A DNA stretch of 64,000 bases from CAIYPH01 sp043744375 (GTDB taxonomy: Bacteria > Pseudomonadota > Alphaproteobacteria > Acetobacterales > Acetobacteraceae): assembly GCA_043744375.1 (NCBI GenBank), contig JAYTUU010000052.1, positions 8,946 to 72,945 on the forward strand. Direction: 5' to 3'. Both the position numbers and the translations under genes were made by a program. Within the stretch, counting starts at the first letter, position 1. Each line of letters opens with the position of its first letter. Below the pieces are notes generated by a model. That model saw only the letters and a program-made list of their open reading frames with translations. It had not been told where the DNA came from and did no database searches. This document shows, in pieces, positions 1 to 9,126 of this stretch.

Positions 1-279
1 GCCGCCGCCGAGGCCGTGCGCGCCGGCACGCTCGATCCGGCCGACATCACTGAGGCCAGTTTTGCCGCGTTCCTTTCCACTGCCGGCATCCCCGACCCTG
101 ATCTGATCATTCGCACCTCGGGCGAGCAGCGGCTGTCCAATTTCCTGCTTTGGCAGAGCGCCTATGCCGAACTGGTGTTTCTCGACGTGCTCTGGCCCGA
201 TTTCGGCCCGGCGCAGTTTGCGGAAGCGCTGGCGGAATTTGCGCGGCGCGAGCGCCGCTTCGGTGCCCGCCCTGGCTGA
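1..279 (+). CDS. uppS: Undecaprenyl diphosphate synthase, C-terminal part
   Basis: Only the last 92 codons are in the window; the gene enters from the left edge in frame 1 and stops at TGA 277-279. The visible part carries the cis-prenyltransferase signature: IIRTSGEQRLSNFLLWQSAY followed by AELVF, where the Arg-Thr-Ser-Gly-Glu segment contacts the diphosphates of the substrates. The enzyme condenses isopentenyl units onto farnesyl diphosphate to make the C55 carrier lipid for peptidoglycan and LPS precursors. The end overlaps the start of cdsA, which is the usual order in alphaproteobacteria and supports the call. The N-terminal half cannot be judged. Confidence 0.95.
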   Translation, partial: AAAEAVRAGTLDPADITEASFAAFLSTAGIPDPDLIIRTSGEQRLSNFLLWQSAYAELVFLDVLWPDFGPAQFAEALAEFARRERRFGARPG

Positions 280-979
280 CCCCACCACGCAGCCGCGGCA
301 CGTCATCGTGCCCCCTGATGGCGGGAAATGGCGCGATCTCGGCGTGCGCGTGGCCTCGGCCGCCGTGCTGCTGCCTGTGGCCCTCGGGAGCCTGTGGGCG
401 GGCGGTTGGTACTGGACCGCGCTGGTTCTGGTCGGTGCGGCCGGCATGGCGCTGGAATGGCGCGCTTTGTGCAGGCACCGCCCCGCCCCGCTTCAGCCGC
501 TGCTCGGCGCCGTCTATATTCTGCCGGCAGTCATTGCCCTGCTCTGGCTGCGCGATGACCCGGCGGGCGGTGCCGTGCGCGTGCTGTTCATCCTCTGCGT
601 CGTCTGGTCCAGCGATATCGGCGCCTATATGACCGGACGGCTGCTCGGTGGCGCAAAACTTGCCCCGACCATTTCGCCCGGGAAGACCTGGTCGGGCGTG
701 GCCGGCGGACTTGCCGCGGCAATCGCTGTTGGCTTCATCTTTGCGCGGCTCAACGACGGCTCGCCAGGCAGCGCGATGGCCATTGCGGCCCTGCTCGGCG
801 TCGTCGCACAGGCTGGCGATCTGTTTGAGTCCGGCCTCAAGCGGTATTTCGACGTGAAGGATTCTGGCAATTCGATCCCCGGCCATGGCGGCCTGCTTGA
901 TCGTCTGGACGCGGTTCTGACGGCGGCTCCGGTCGCCGCTGCCCTTCTTCTGTTGCGTGGCGTGGAGCTTTGGCGATGA
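263..979 (+). CDS. cdsA: Phosphatidate cytidylyltransferase
   Basis: A 238-aa integral membrane enzyme that makes CDP-diacylglycerol from CTP and phosphatidic acid, feeding phospholipid synthesis at the inner membrane. Several hydrophobic segments cover most of the protein. The family signature is near the C terminus: SGLKRYFDVKDSG followed by PGHGGLLDRLD, with the acidic and His residues that bind metal and CTP. I chose GTG at 263, which overlaps the end of uppS by 17 bases; the open frame extends further left inside uppS, but those starts would give an unconserved basic leader. The stop overlaps the dxr start as ATGA, so translation is probably coupled. Confidence 0.93.
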   Translation: MPALADPTTQPRHVIVPPDGGKWRDLGVRVASAAVLLPVALGSLWAGGWYWTALVLVGAAGMALEWRALCRHRPAPLQPLLGAVYILPAVIALLWLRDDPAGGAVRVLFILCVVWSSDIGAYMTGRLLGGAKLAPTISPGKTWSGVAGGLAAAIAVGFIFARLNDGSPGSAMAIAALLGVVAQAGDLFESGLKRYFDVKDSGNSIPGHGGLLDRLDAVLTAAPVAAALLLLRGVELWR

Positions 980-2148
980 GCGCGAAAACGGTCACCGTGC
1001 TCGGCAGCACCGGCAGTGTGGGCACCCAGACGGTCGAACTTCTCGCCGCCGACCCGCAGCGATTTCGCGTCCGTGCATTGGTTGGCGGCCGGCAGGCGGG
1101 GCTGCTCGCGGCCCAGGCGCGCGCGCTTGGGGCCGAGTGGGCGGTCATCAGCGACGAGGCGGCCTTCGCCGAACTGCAAGCCGCCCTCGCCGGCTCCGGG
1201 GTGCGCTGCGCCGCCGGGCGGGAGGCGGTGATCGCCGCCGCGGCTTTGCCGGCCGATTGGACCATGGCCGCCATCACCGGAGCGGCCGGGCTGGAGCCGA
1301 CGCTGGCCGCCATTCGCGGCGGCGGCGCGGTTGCCTTGGCCAACAAGGAGGCGCTGGTCTGCGCCGGCGCGGTCATGCTGCGGGCCGTGCGCGATCACGG
1401 CGCCACGCTATTGCCGGTTGATTCCGAGCACAACGCCATCTTCCAATCAATGGCCGACGGCAATCGCGGTGCGATCGAGAAGATCATCTTGACCGCCTCG
1501 GGCGGCCCGTTCCGCACGTCGAGCATGGCTGAAATGCGCTCCGCTCGCCCGGAAGCCGCGCTGAAACATCCGGTCTGGTCGATGGGGGCGAAGATCTCGA
1601 TCGACAGCGCGACGATGATGAACAAGGGCCTCGAACTGATCGAGGCGGCGCGGCTGTTCGACCTGTCGGAGAGCGCCATCGGTGTGTTGATCCACCCGCA
1701 ATCCGTTATTCACGGCCTCGTCTACTACCATGACGGCAGCGTGTTGGCGCAGCTTGGCTCGCCCGACATGCGAGTGCCGATCGCCCATACCCTCGCCTGG
1801 CCGGCGCGCATGGCCACGCCGGCGCCGCGGCTCGACCTTGCGGCCGTCGCCCGGCTCGAATTCGCCGAACCCGATCCGGTGCAGTTCCCTGCCCTCGGCC
1901 TCGCCCGCGCCGCTCTCGTGGCAGGTGGCGGGGCGCCCGCGATCCTGAGCGCAGCCAACGAAATCGCCGTTGCCGCCTTCCTCGATCGCCGCATCGGCTT
2001 CCTCGACATCGTCGATATCGGCGCCCGCGTGCTCGACGCCCTCGGGGCGCCGCCCGCCGAGTCCCTCGATGCCGTGCTCGGTCTCGACGCTGCGGCCCGG
2101 GAGGCTGCCAGCCGTCTCTGTGCCCTGTGCGCCCGCCCCGCCGCCTGA
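976..2148 (+). CDS. dxr: 1-deoxy-D-xylulose 5-phosphate reductoisomerase
   Basis: The 390-aa enzyme of the non-mevalonate isoprenoid pathway converts DXP to 2-C-methyl-D-erythritol 4-phosphate with NADPH. The N terminus has the Rossmann nucleotide-binding motif GSTGSVGTQT, and the middle contains LPVDSEHNAIFQ with the metal-binding Asp and Glu, then a Ser/Asn-rich substrate loop (SIDSATMMNKGLE). Length fits the family. ATG 976 overlaps the cdsA stop; a TTG two codons upstream is also open but is less likely. Its place between cdsA and rseP is the standard alphaproteobacterial order and supplies isopentenyl diphosphate for the neighbouring uppS. Confidence 0.96.
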   Translation: MSAKTVTVLGSTGSVGTQTVELLAADPQRFRVRALVGGRQAGLLAAQARALGAEWAVISDEAAFAELQAALAGSGVRCAAGREAVIAAAALPADWTMAAITGAAGLEPTLAAIRGGGAVALANKEALVCAGAVMLRAVRDHGATLLPVDSEHNAIFQSMADGNRGAIEKIILTASGGPFRTSSMAEMRSARPEAALKHPVWSMGAKISIDSATMMNKGLELIEAARLFDLSESAIGVLIHPQSVIHGLVYYHDGSVLAQLGSPDMRVPIAHTLAWPARMATPAPRLDLAAVARLEFAEPDPVQFPALGLARAALVAGGGAPAILSAANEIAVAAFLDRRIGFLDIVDIGARVLDALGAPPAESLDAVLGLDAAAREAASRLCALCARPAA

Positions 2149-2277
2149 GAGAAATCGTGCAAACTCTAGAGGTTTCACGAAATTAAGTTTACCCCCACCG
2201 CGCGGTTGCAGTAGGGTCGTTTAAATTACTTCTAAATACGCAAACCGTCTCATGGTTTGATGCGCGAGGAAATCGCC

Positions 2278-3393
2278 GTGCTGGAGTTTCTGCCCGCCTT
2301 CCCACGCGCGATCGTGGCCTTTGTTATTGTTCTCGGCATTCTCGTGTTCGTGCACGAATATGGCCACTACATCGCGGCGCGTTGGCGCGGCGTGCATGTG
2401 GAGACGTTCTCCATCGGCTTCGGCCGCGCGCTGTTCACTTGGCGCGACCGGCGTGGCACCGTCTGGAAGGTCGGCTGGGTGCCGCTCGGCGGCTATGTGA
2501 AGCTGCACGGGCAGGAGCGGCCAGAGGATGTCGCCGCGGAGGTGCGCGCGCGCTGGATCCCCGGGCGCACCTTCCACGAGAAATCCGTGGCCTCGCGGGC
2601 CATCGTCGTGGCGGCGGGGCCGGCGGCCAATTTCGCCCTCGCGGCCGTGCTCTATTTTATCCTGTACGCCAGCGTTGGCCGGCCGATTGCGCTGCCTGTC
2701 ATTGGCGAAGTGCTGGCCGATTCGGTGGCGCAGAAGGCCGGGTTGCAGGCCGGCGACCGCATCACCGGCATCGATGACGCCGCCGTTACCCGGTTTGGCG
2801 ATATCCAGCGCATCATCTTCGCCAGCCCCGGAAAACCGCTCGTGCTGCATGTCCTGCGCGCCGACTCGCCGCGCGACATTCCGATCACGCCCGAGGAACA
2901 GGTCGACGCCAAAGGCAATCGCTCTGGCAAGCTTGGCATTCGCGGCGGTGGCACGACCTTCGAACCGGTCTCGTTGCCCGAAGCACTTTGGGCCGGCGTG
3001 GACCAGACCTGGGATATCACCGTGCAGACGCTCGATGGCGTCTGGGCAATGATCAGTCAGCGTAAATCCGGCGAGGATCTCGGCGGGCCGCTGCGCATCG
3101 CGCAGATGTCGGGGCAGGTGGCTACGCTCGGATTCGCCAGCCTCATCTCCTTCATCGCGCTGCTCTCGGTCAATCTCGGGCTGATCAATCTGTTCCCCAT
3201 CCCCGTGCTCGATGGCGGCCACCTGATGTTCTTCCTGGCCGAGGCCATTCGCGGCAAGCCATTGCCCGTGCGCGCGCAGGAATACGGCTACCGCGCTGGA
3301 TTCGCTCTGCTGATCGGGCTGTTCGTCTTCGCCACCTGGAACGATCTGACGCATATCGGACTGTTCCGCTGGGTCGCGTCCCTGGTCGGATAG
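2278..3393 (+). CDS. rseP: Site-2 intramembrane zinc metalloprotease RseP
   Basis: A 371-aa inner-membrane protease of the M50 family that cleaves anti-sigma factors and signal-peptide remnants within the membrane. The first transmembrane segment holds the zinc motif HEYGH about 24 residues in. A PDZ domain follows (around residues 140-200, with the ligand-groove stretch SVAQKAGLQAGDRI). The third zinc ligand is in the C-terminal membrane motif NLFPIPVLDGGHL. I chose GTG 2278 because GAGGA lies 7 bases upstream and the protein then begins MLEFLP, as in relatives; ATG 2260 and TTG 2257 are in-frame alternatives. A 129-bp gap separates it from dxr, so a separate promoter is possible. Confidence 0.94.
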   Translation: MLEFLPAFPRAIVAFVIVLGILVFVHEYGHYIAARWRGVHVETFSIGFGRALFTWRDRRGTVWKVGWVPLGGYVKLHGQERPEDVAAEVRARWIPGRTFHEKSVASRAIVVAAGPAANFALAAVLYFILYASVGRPIALPVIGEVLADSVAQKAGLQAGDRITGIDDAAVTRFGDIQRIIFASPGKPLVLHVLRADSPRDIPITPEEQVDAKGNRSGKLGIRGGGTTFEPVSLPEALWAGVDQTWDITVQTLDGVWAMISQRKSGEDLGGPLRIAQMSGQVATLGFASLISFIALLSVNLGLINLFPIPVLDGGHLMFFLAEAIRGKPLPVRAQEYGYRAGFALLIGLFVFATWNDLTHIGLFRWVASLVG

Positions 3394-3551
3394 GGCCTGC
3401 CGCCGACGCGCTCCCGCAAAGTCATGTCAGGGGGGTTGCGCTGCGCGGTTTCGGCGGGTAGCGCCATGCCGATGGTGCGGCTATTCTCCGCGCCCCGCAT
3501 AGGCCAGTCGTCTCGAACCTTGGGACGGCGCTGCAACCAGGGGTATCGCCT

Positions 3552-5903
3552 TTGACTCGCACTCGCGCAGCGCTGCTTTCCGCCTTCTGCCTGCTGTTCG
3601 CCGCAGGCCCGGATCTGTCGCACCCGCCGACGGCCAGCGCCCAGGCCGTGCCTGCAAGGCCGGGCGCCGTGGCGGGCCAGGGCGGACTGGTGGGCTCGGT
3701 GAAGATCGAGGGCAACCAGCGCATCGAGGAGGGCACGATCCGCTCCTACATGCTGCTTCAACCCGGCGACCCGTTCGACTCCGAGCAACTCGATCGCAGC
3801 CTCAAGACGCTGTTCGCCACCGGCTTGTTCAGCGACGTCACCCTGCGGCGCGAGGGTAACGCGCTGGTCGTCAAGGTCGTCGAGAACCCGATCGTCAACC
3901 GCATCGCCTTCGAGGGCAACAAACAGGTCACCGACGAGGCGCTGCGCCCGGAGCTGCAACTGCGCGCCCGCGCGGTGTTCACCAACGCCACCGCCCAGGC
4001 CGACCGCCAGCGCATGCTCGACCTCTACGCGCGCAAGGGCCGCTATGCCGCGCGGGTCGAACCCAAGATCATCCAGCTCGACCAGAACCGGGTCGATGTC
4101 GTCTTCGAGATCGACGAGGGCGCGAACACGCTGACCAGCCGCATCGCCTTCGTCGGCAACCGTGCCTACAGCGAGGGCAAGCTCGGCGAGGTCATCTCAT
4201 CGCGTGAGGAGGCCTGGTGGCGCTTCCTGTCGACCTCCGACAGCTACGATCCCGACCGGATGAATTTCGACAAGGAGCAGCTGCGCCGCTTCTATCTGTC
4301 CAAGGGTTACGCCGATGTCGAGATCGTAAGCGCCACCGCCGAACTCGCGCCCGACCGGTCCGCCTTCTTCATCACCTTCACGATCAACGAGGGCGAACGC
4401 TACACAGTCTCCAAGGCCGAGCTGAACGTCACGCTGAAGGGCGTTACTGCCGAGTCGCTGCAATCCCAGATGCCGTTAGACGTGGGCGACTGGTACGACG
4501 GCGATGCCATCGAGCGCGCCGTGCAGGCGCTCAGCGACGATCTGCAGGGCCGCGGTTTTCCCTTCGTGGAAATTAAGCCGCGCGTGCAGCGCGATCGGGA
4601 AAAGCGCACCATCGAGATTGTGCTCGATGTCGGCGAGGGCCCGCGCGTCTACATCGAACGCATCGACATCACCGGCAACCAGCGCACCTATGACAAGGTG
4701 ATCCGCCGCGAGTTCCGGGTCGGCGAGGGCGATCCGTTCAACGTCGCCTTGGTGCGCCTGTCGCGCCAGCGCATCGAGGACCTGGAATACTTCAACCGCA
4801 TCGAGATCCTGTCGCAAACCGGTTCGGCACCCGACAAGGTTGTCCTGAACGCGGTCATCGAGGAAAAGGCGACCGGCCAGCTCCTGCTCGGCGGTGGCTA
4901 TTCGACCGATATCGGGGCGCTCGTCTCGTTCGGTCTGCGCGAGAAGAACCTGGTCGGCACCGGCATCGACGGCAGCTTCAACACCGTGCTGGCGCAGAAG
5001 CAGAGTCAGATCAATTTCTCGCTCACCGACCCGTATTTCCTCGACCGCAACCTCGTGGCCGGGTTCGATATCTTCCACATCGTGCAGAACAACACCGACA
5101 TCGCCGAGTATCGCGAGAGGCGCACCGGCGTGAGCCTCCGGCTGGGCTACCAGTTCAGCGAGCATCTCCGCCAGTTGATCACCTACTCGGCGGTGGAGCG
5201 TAACATCTACGCCGTCGGCGCGAATGCCAGCGTTTATGTCAAGGACGCCAAGGGAGCCTCGCTGCTGTCGCAGATCAGCCAGGCACTGACGCTGGACTAT
5301 CGCGACAGCCGGGTCGATCCGCGCCGCGGCTTCGTGATCCGCCTTGGCACCGATTTCGCCGGCCTCGGCGGCGATGCCCGCTTTGCGCGCGCCAAGATCG
5401 ACGCGTCCTACTACATCCCGCTCGAGCGGGTATTCGGAGACCCCGATTGGGTCCTCGCGATCAACGCGGGGGTGGGCCAGATGTTCACCTTCGGCCGCAA
5501 CGAGCGCATCATCGACCGGTTCTTCCTCGGCGGCGACAATTTGCGCGGCTTCCAGACCGGTGGCGTCGGTCCGCACTCGATCTCGACCGGGGACAGCATC
5601 GGCGGCCGGTTCATCTGGACGCAATCGACCGAGCTGCGGTTCCCCTTGCCGGTGTCTGCCGATCTCGGCATGACCGGCCGGGCCTTCGTCGATGTCGGCT
5701 CGCTGTCGGAGTTGAATCAGCTCCTGCTCAACGGTGTTCCGCAGGCCTTCACCAACAGCGGCGCGCCGCGGGTCGGCGCTGGCGTCGGCATTTCGTGGAA
5801 AACACCGTTCGGGCTGATCAATATCGATCTCGGGCAGGCGGTGGTGAAGAAGAAATTCGACCAGACGCAGCTGTTGCGCTTTGGTTTCGGCACAAGGTTC
5901 TAA
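3552..5903 (+). CDS. bamA: Outer membrane protein assembly factor BamA
   Basis: A 783-aa outer-membrane protein that is the core of the BAM complex, folding and inserting beta-barrel proteins. It starts with a signal peptide (residues 1 to about 33, ending ASAQA), then five POTRA domains up to about residue 430, seen as repeated GNQR/GNK/GNR motifs at strand turns (KIEGNQRIEEG, FEGNKQVTDEA, FVGNRAYSEG, DITGNQRTYDK). The rest is the Omp85 barrel and it ends in Phe after FGFGTR, the C-terminal signal for outer-membrane insertion. The start is TTG 3552 with AGGGG upstream. The 158-bp gap after rseP shows nothing I can name. Confidence 0.96.
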   Translation: MTRTRAALLSAFCLLFAAGPDLSHPPTASAQAVPARPGAVAGQGGLVGSVKIEGNQRIEEGTIRSYMLLQPGDPFDSEQLDRSLKTLFATGLFSDVTLRREGNALVVKVVENPIVNRIAFEGNKQVTDEALRPELQLRARAVFTNATAQADRQRMLDLYARKGRYAARVEPKIIQLDQNRVDVVFEIDEGANTLTSRIAFVGNRAYSEGKLGEVISSREEAWWRFLSTSDSYDPDRMNFDKEQLRRFYLSKGYADVEIVSATAELAPDRSAFFITFTINEGERYTVSKAELNVTLKGVTAESLQSQMPLDVGDWYDGDAIERAVQALSDDLQGRGFPFVEIKPRVQRDREKRTIEIVLDVGEGPRVYIERIDITGNQRTYDKVIRREFRVGEGDPFNVALVRLSRQRIEDLEYFNRIEILSQTGSAPDKVVLNAVIEEKATGQLLLGGGYSTDIGALVSFGLREKNLVGTGIDGSFNTVLAQKQSQINFSLTDPYFLDRNLVAGFDIFHIVQNNTDIAEYRERRTGVSLRLGYQFSEHLRQLITYSAVERNIYAVGANASVYVKDAKGASLLSQISQALTLDYRDSRVDPRRGFVIRLGTDFAGLGGDARFARAKIDASYYIPLERVFGDPDWVLAINAGVGQMFTFGRNERIIDRFFLGGDNLRGFQTGGVGPHSISTGDSIGGRFIWTQSTELRFPLPVSADLGMTGRAFVDVGSLSELNQLLLNGVPQAFTNSGAPRVGAGVGISWKTPFGLINIDLGQAVVKKKFDQTQLLRFGFGTRF

Positions 5904-5908
5904 GCGAA

Positions 5909-6754
5909 ATGAAGCGTCGCGTGTTTGCCATCGCCGTTGCTGCCCTCGCCGGGCTGACGGTTTCATTTGCCTGGCTTGTCCCGCCGGCAGCGGCGCAGGG
6001 CCAGGATTTTTTCGTGCCGAACCAACGCCCCGCGCCGCAGGCCGGCCAGCGCCCGCCGGCTGCCGCCCCAGGCCCCGCGCGCGCCGCGCCGCGTCCGGCA
6101 CCGACCAACCAGCCAGCACCGCAGGAGGAAGCCCAGGCACCGATCCAGGCGCCGATGCCGCCGGTTCCGGACTTGCCGGCGCTCCCCCGTGGTGCCGCCG
6201 CGCCGGCGGCCATCATCGGCTTGATCGGCGTGCCCGAGGTGATGCGCGCCTCCGCCGCCGCTCAGTTGGTTGACCGCGTCATCGGCGAACGCCGCGAGAA
6301 ATTGAACGAGGATGCCCAGAAGGAGCAGCAGGCCTGGCGCGACCTCCAGCAGGCGCTCGCCAACCAGCGCACGACCCTTTCGCCGGAGCAGATACGCACC
6401 AAGGAGCGTGAACTGCAGGACCGCATCACCAGCGCGCAGCAGCGCTTCCAGAACCGCGGCCGGATCATTCAGGAAGCGGCGCAGTACGGCCTCAACCAGA
6501 TCCAGGCCTCGCTGATCGCGGTGATCCGTCAGGTATCGGAAAGCCGTGGCATGAACCTGATCCTGCACCGCCAGCAGGTCGCGTTGAACGTCAACGAGTT
6601 CGATATCACCGAGCAAGTTGCCGAACAGCTCAACAAGCTGCTGCCGACGGTGATCATTCCGCCTGATGGCGTGTCGCCCAATCCCCCGGCGGCGGCCGGT
6701 ACCCCTGCCGCTAGTACCCCCGCCGCAACGCCGCCCGCACCGCCGAAGCGCTGA
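5909..6754 (+). CDS. skp: Periplasmic chaperone Skp/OmpH family
   Basis: This 281-aa secreted protein should hold unfolded outer-membrane proteins in the periplasm and hand them to BamA, its upstream neighbour (5-bp gap). A signal peptide covers about residues 1-31 (ending PAAAQG). It is longer than typical Skp (about 160-190 aa) because the mature N terminus has a Pro/Ala/Gln-rich stretch of about 65 residues, and a second Pro/Ala-rich tail closes the protein. The central part is the OmpH coiled coil: charged heptads around NEDAQKEQQAWRDLQQAL and KERELQDRITSAQQRFQNR. ATG 5909 is the only start giving a signal peptide. Confidence 0.88.
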   Translation: MKRRVFAIAVAALAGLTVSFAWLVPPAAAQGQDFFVPNQRPAPQAGQRPPAAAPGPARAAPRPAPTNQPAPQEEAQAPIQAPMPPVPDLPALPRGAAAPAAIIGLIGVPEVMRASAAAQLVDRVIGERREKLNEDAQKEQQAWRDLQQALANQRTTLSPEQIRTKERELQDRITSAQQRFQNRGRIIQEAAQYGLNQIQASLIAVIRQVSESRGMNLILHRQQVALNVNEFDITEQVAEQLNKLLPTVIIPPDGVSPNPPAAAGTPAASTPAATPPAPPKR

Positions 6755-6758
6755 TCCG

Positions 6759-7808
6759 ATGGCGGGCGATCCGCGCTTCTTTGCCCGCCCCGCGCCGATC
6801 TCGATCGCGGCCGTATGCGCGGCGGCCGGCGGAAGCGCCGATGGGGATGGCTTTCTGCTCACCGGCATAGCGCCGCTGCAGACGGCGACGGCGACCGAGC
6901 TGAGCTTTCTCGACAATCGCCGCTATCTGCCTGCGCTCAAGGAGTGCCGCGCCGGTGCTGTGATCGTGCATCCCGACATGGCCGCGCATGTGCCGGAGGG
7001 CACGCGCGCCATTGTCACCCCTCAGCCCTATCTTGGCTGGGCGCGTGCTGCCGCCCTTTTCTTTCCGGCCCCGCCGACCACCCCAGGCGTACATAGCACC
7101 GCGGTCGTGGACGAAACCGCACGGATCGACCCATCGGCCGAGATTGGCCCGTTCGCGGTAGTTGCCGCCGGCGCTGAGGTCGGCGCGCGCTGCCGTGTCG
7201 GACCGGGTGCCGTGATCGGTGCCGGCGTCGTGCTCGGTGCGGATTGCCGGATCGGTGCCCATGCCAGCATCAGCCACGCCTTGCTTGGCGCACGGGTCTA
7301 CATCTATCCCGGCGCGCGGATCGGCCAGGAGGGCTTCGGTTTTGCCTCCGGCCCCACCGGCCTTGTCACCGTTCCCCAGCTTGGCCGCGTGCTGATCGGC
7401 GACGATGTCGAGATCGGCGCCAATTCCTGTGTCGACCGTGGCAGCGCCCAGGATACCGTGATCGGCGCCGGCTCGCGGCTCGATAACCTCGTGCAGATCG
7501 GCCACAACGTGCAGCTTGGCCGCTGCTGCATCGTCGTCGCCCATGCCGGCATTTCCGGTTCCGCGGTGCTGGAGGATTTCGTCGTCATCGCCGGGCAGGC
7601 GGGTGTCGCGGGCCATCTGCGCATCGGCAAGGGCGCCAAGATCGGTGCGCAAGCGGGTGTGATATCGGACGTTCCAGCCGGCCAGGATTGGGTCGGCAGC
7701 CCGGCCCAGCCGGCGCGGGAGATGTTTCGGCAGGTGGCGATACTCAAGCGCCTCGCCGTCCGCACCCCGGCGAAAGATCAGAACGCCACGCGAAAGGAGA
7801 CGACATGA
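6759..7808 (+). CDS. lpxD: UDP-3-O-(3-hydroxyacyl)glucosamine N-acyltransferase
   Basis: A 349-aa cytoplasmic trimeric acyltransferase that adds the second 3-hydroxyacyl chain to UDP-3-O-acyl-glucosamine in lipid A synthesis. The N-terminal uridine-binding domain (about 100 residues, with LSFLDNRRYLPAL) is followed by a left-handed beta helix of hexapeptide repeats (for example IGPFAVVAAGAEVGARCRVG). The catalytic His lies in the IGHNVQLG coil. ATG 6759 is 4 bp after the skp stop. The longer open frame to 6666 lies inside skp and was rejected as the start. The stop overlaps the fabZ start as ATGA. Confidence 0.95.
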   Translation: MAGDPRFFARPAPISIAAVCAAAGGSADGDGFLLTGIAPLQTATATELSFLDNRRYLPALKECRAGAVIVHPDMAAHVPEGTRAIVTPQPYLGWARAAALFFPAPPTTPGVHSTAVVDETARIDPSAEIGPFAVVAAGAEVGARCRVGPGAVIGAGVVLGADCRIGAHASISHALLGARVYIYPGARIGQEGFGFASGPTGLVTVPQLGRVLIGDDVEIGANSCVDRGSAQDTVIGAGSRLDNLVQIGHNVQLGRCCIVVAHAGISGSAVLEDFVVIAGQAGVAGHLRIGKGAKIGAQAGVISDVPAGQDWVGSPAQPAREMFRQVAILKRLAVRTPAKDQNATRKETT

Positions 7809-8314
7809 GCGATCAGCCCCCCGCGGCTTCCGAGCCGCGGCGTATCGACCGCATCGACATCAACCGCATCATGCTCGGCCTGCCGCACCGGTTCCCCTTT
7901 CTGCTGATCGATCGGGTCGTCGATTTCGTGCATGACCAGTCGGCCACCGGCATCAAGAACGTTTCGATCAACGAGCCGTTCTTCCAGGGCCACTTCCCGG
8001 GCAACTTCGTCATGCCTGGTGTGCTGATCGTCGAGGCGATGTGCCAGACGGCGGGCGTGGTGGTGTGCGAAACCCTCGGCCCGGAGGACGGCTACGGCAT
8101 CAGCGTCTATTTCATGTCCATCGAAGGGGCGAAATTCCGCCGCCCCGTGGTGCCCGGCGACCAGGTGCACCTGCACGTCACGAAAGACCGCCGGCGGGGC
8201 GGGGTCTGGCGGTTCAATGCGGAAGCGAAGGTGGATGGCGTGAAAGTGGCAGAGGCGACGTTCACCGCGATGGTGATCCCGAAAGACAAGACCGCGGCGG
8301 CCCCCACATCGTGA
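7805..8314 (+). CDS. fabZ: 3-hydroxyacyl-ACP dehydratase FabZ
   Basis: A 169-aa hot-dog-fold dehydratase that removes water from 3-hydroxyacyl-ACP in fatty-acid elongation, competing with LpxA and LpxD for the same hydroxyacyl-ACP. The catalytic His is in LPHRFPFLLIDRV and the catalytic Glu in MPGVLIVEAMCQTAG, preceded by GHFPGNF. The start ATG 7805 overlaps the lpxD stop and the TGA stop overlaps the lpxA GTG start, so the three genes are translationally coupled. Its length is slightly above the usual 145-155 aa because of a short N-terminal extension. Confidence 0.96.
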   Translation: MSDQPPAASEPRRIDRIDINRIMLGLPHRFPFLLIDRVVDFVHDQSATGIKNVSINEPFFQGHFPGNFVMPGVLIVEAMCQTAGVVVCETLGPEDGYGISVYFMSIEGAKFRRPVVPGDQVHLHVTKDRRRGGVWRFNAEAKVDGVKVAEATFTAMVIPKDKTAAAPTS

Positions 8315-9123
8315 CGGGCATTCATCCAACCACGCTCATCGCGCCCGGCGCGCGGATTGCCGACGGTGTCGAGATCGGGCCGTGGTGCACGGTCGGCGCG
8401 GACGTGGAGCTTGCCGCCGGCGTGCGGCTGATCAGCCACGTCGTCGTCGAGGGCCACACGAGAATTGCCGCCGGCGCGGTGCTCTACCCGTTCAGCACCG
8501 TCGGCATGGCGCCGCAGGATCTCAAGTATAAGAATGAACCGACGCTCGTGGAGATCGGCGAACGTACGCTGATCCGCGAGCACGTCACCATCCATCGCGG
8601 CACCCCGAACGGCGCCGGCATTACCCGCGTTGGCGCCGACTGCATGCTGATGAACGTCGTCCATGTCGCGCATGACTGTACGATTGGCAACGGCGTCATC
8701 ATCGCCAACAACGTGGTGATGGGCGGCCATGTCCAGATCGGCGACCATGCGGTGATCGGCGGCAGTTCGGCGATCCACCAGTTTGTCCGCATCGGCCGCG
8801 CGGCGATGATCGGTGGCGTTTCGGGCGTGGAGGCCGATGTCGTGCCGTTCGGCGTGGTGCTCGGCAACCGCGCGCGCCTGGCCGGGCTCAACGTCATCGG
8901 CATGCGCCGCCGCGGCTTCGACCGGGCGCAGATCCACGGAGTCCGCGCCGCGTTCCGGGAGATGTTCTGGGGCAGCGGCGTGTTCGCCGAACGGGTCGCC
9001 GTCGTACGCGCCCGCATGGCCGGCGATCCGCTGATCGACGAGATGCTCGCCTTCATGGCCGTGCCGAGTAAGCGCGGCCTGGTGCGCGCGGGGTCACCGA
9101 GCCACGACGACAGCGACAGCTAG
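8311..9123 (+). CDS. lpxA: UDP-N-acetylglucosamine O-acyltransferase
   Basis: A 270-aa trimeric acyltransferase that performs the first step of lipid A synthesis, moving a 3-hydroxyacyl chain from ACP to UDP-GlcNAc. It is a left-handed beta helix of hexapeptide repeats (ARIADGVEIGPWCTVG onward) with the catalytic His in VVHVAHDCTIGNGV, and a C-terminal helical domain with the family's GLNVIGMRRRGF. GTG 8311 overlaps the fabZ stop. LpxI follows 3 bp downstream. Confidence 0.96.
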   Translation: MTGIHPTTLIAPGARIADGVEIGPWCTVGADVELAAGVRLISHVVVEGHTRIAAGAVLYPFSTVGMAPQDLKYKNEPTLVEIGERTLIREHVTIHRGTPNGAGITRVGADCMLMNVVHVAHDCTIGNGVIIANNVVMGGHVQIGDHAVIGGSSAIHQFVRIGRAAMIGGVSGVEADVVPFGVVLGNRARLAGLNVIGMRRRGFDRAQIHGVRAAFREMFWGSGVFAERVAVVRARMAGDPLIDEMLAFMAVPSKRGLVRAGSPSHDDSDS

Positions 9124-9126
9124 ACG

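Noticed and set aside
4476..6140. 554-codon minus-strand frame opposite bamA and skp
   Set aside because: Crosses two real genes on the other strand and has no recognisable motif.
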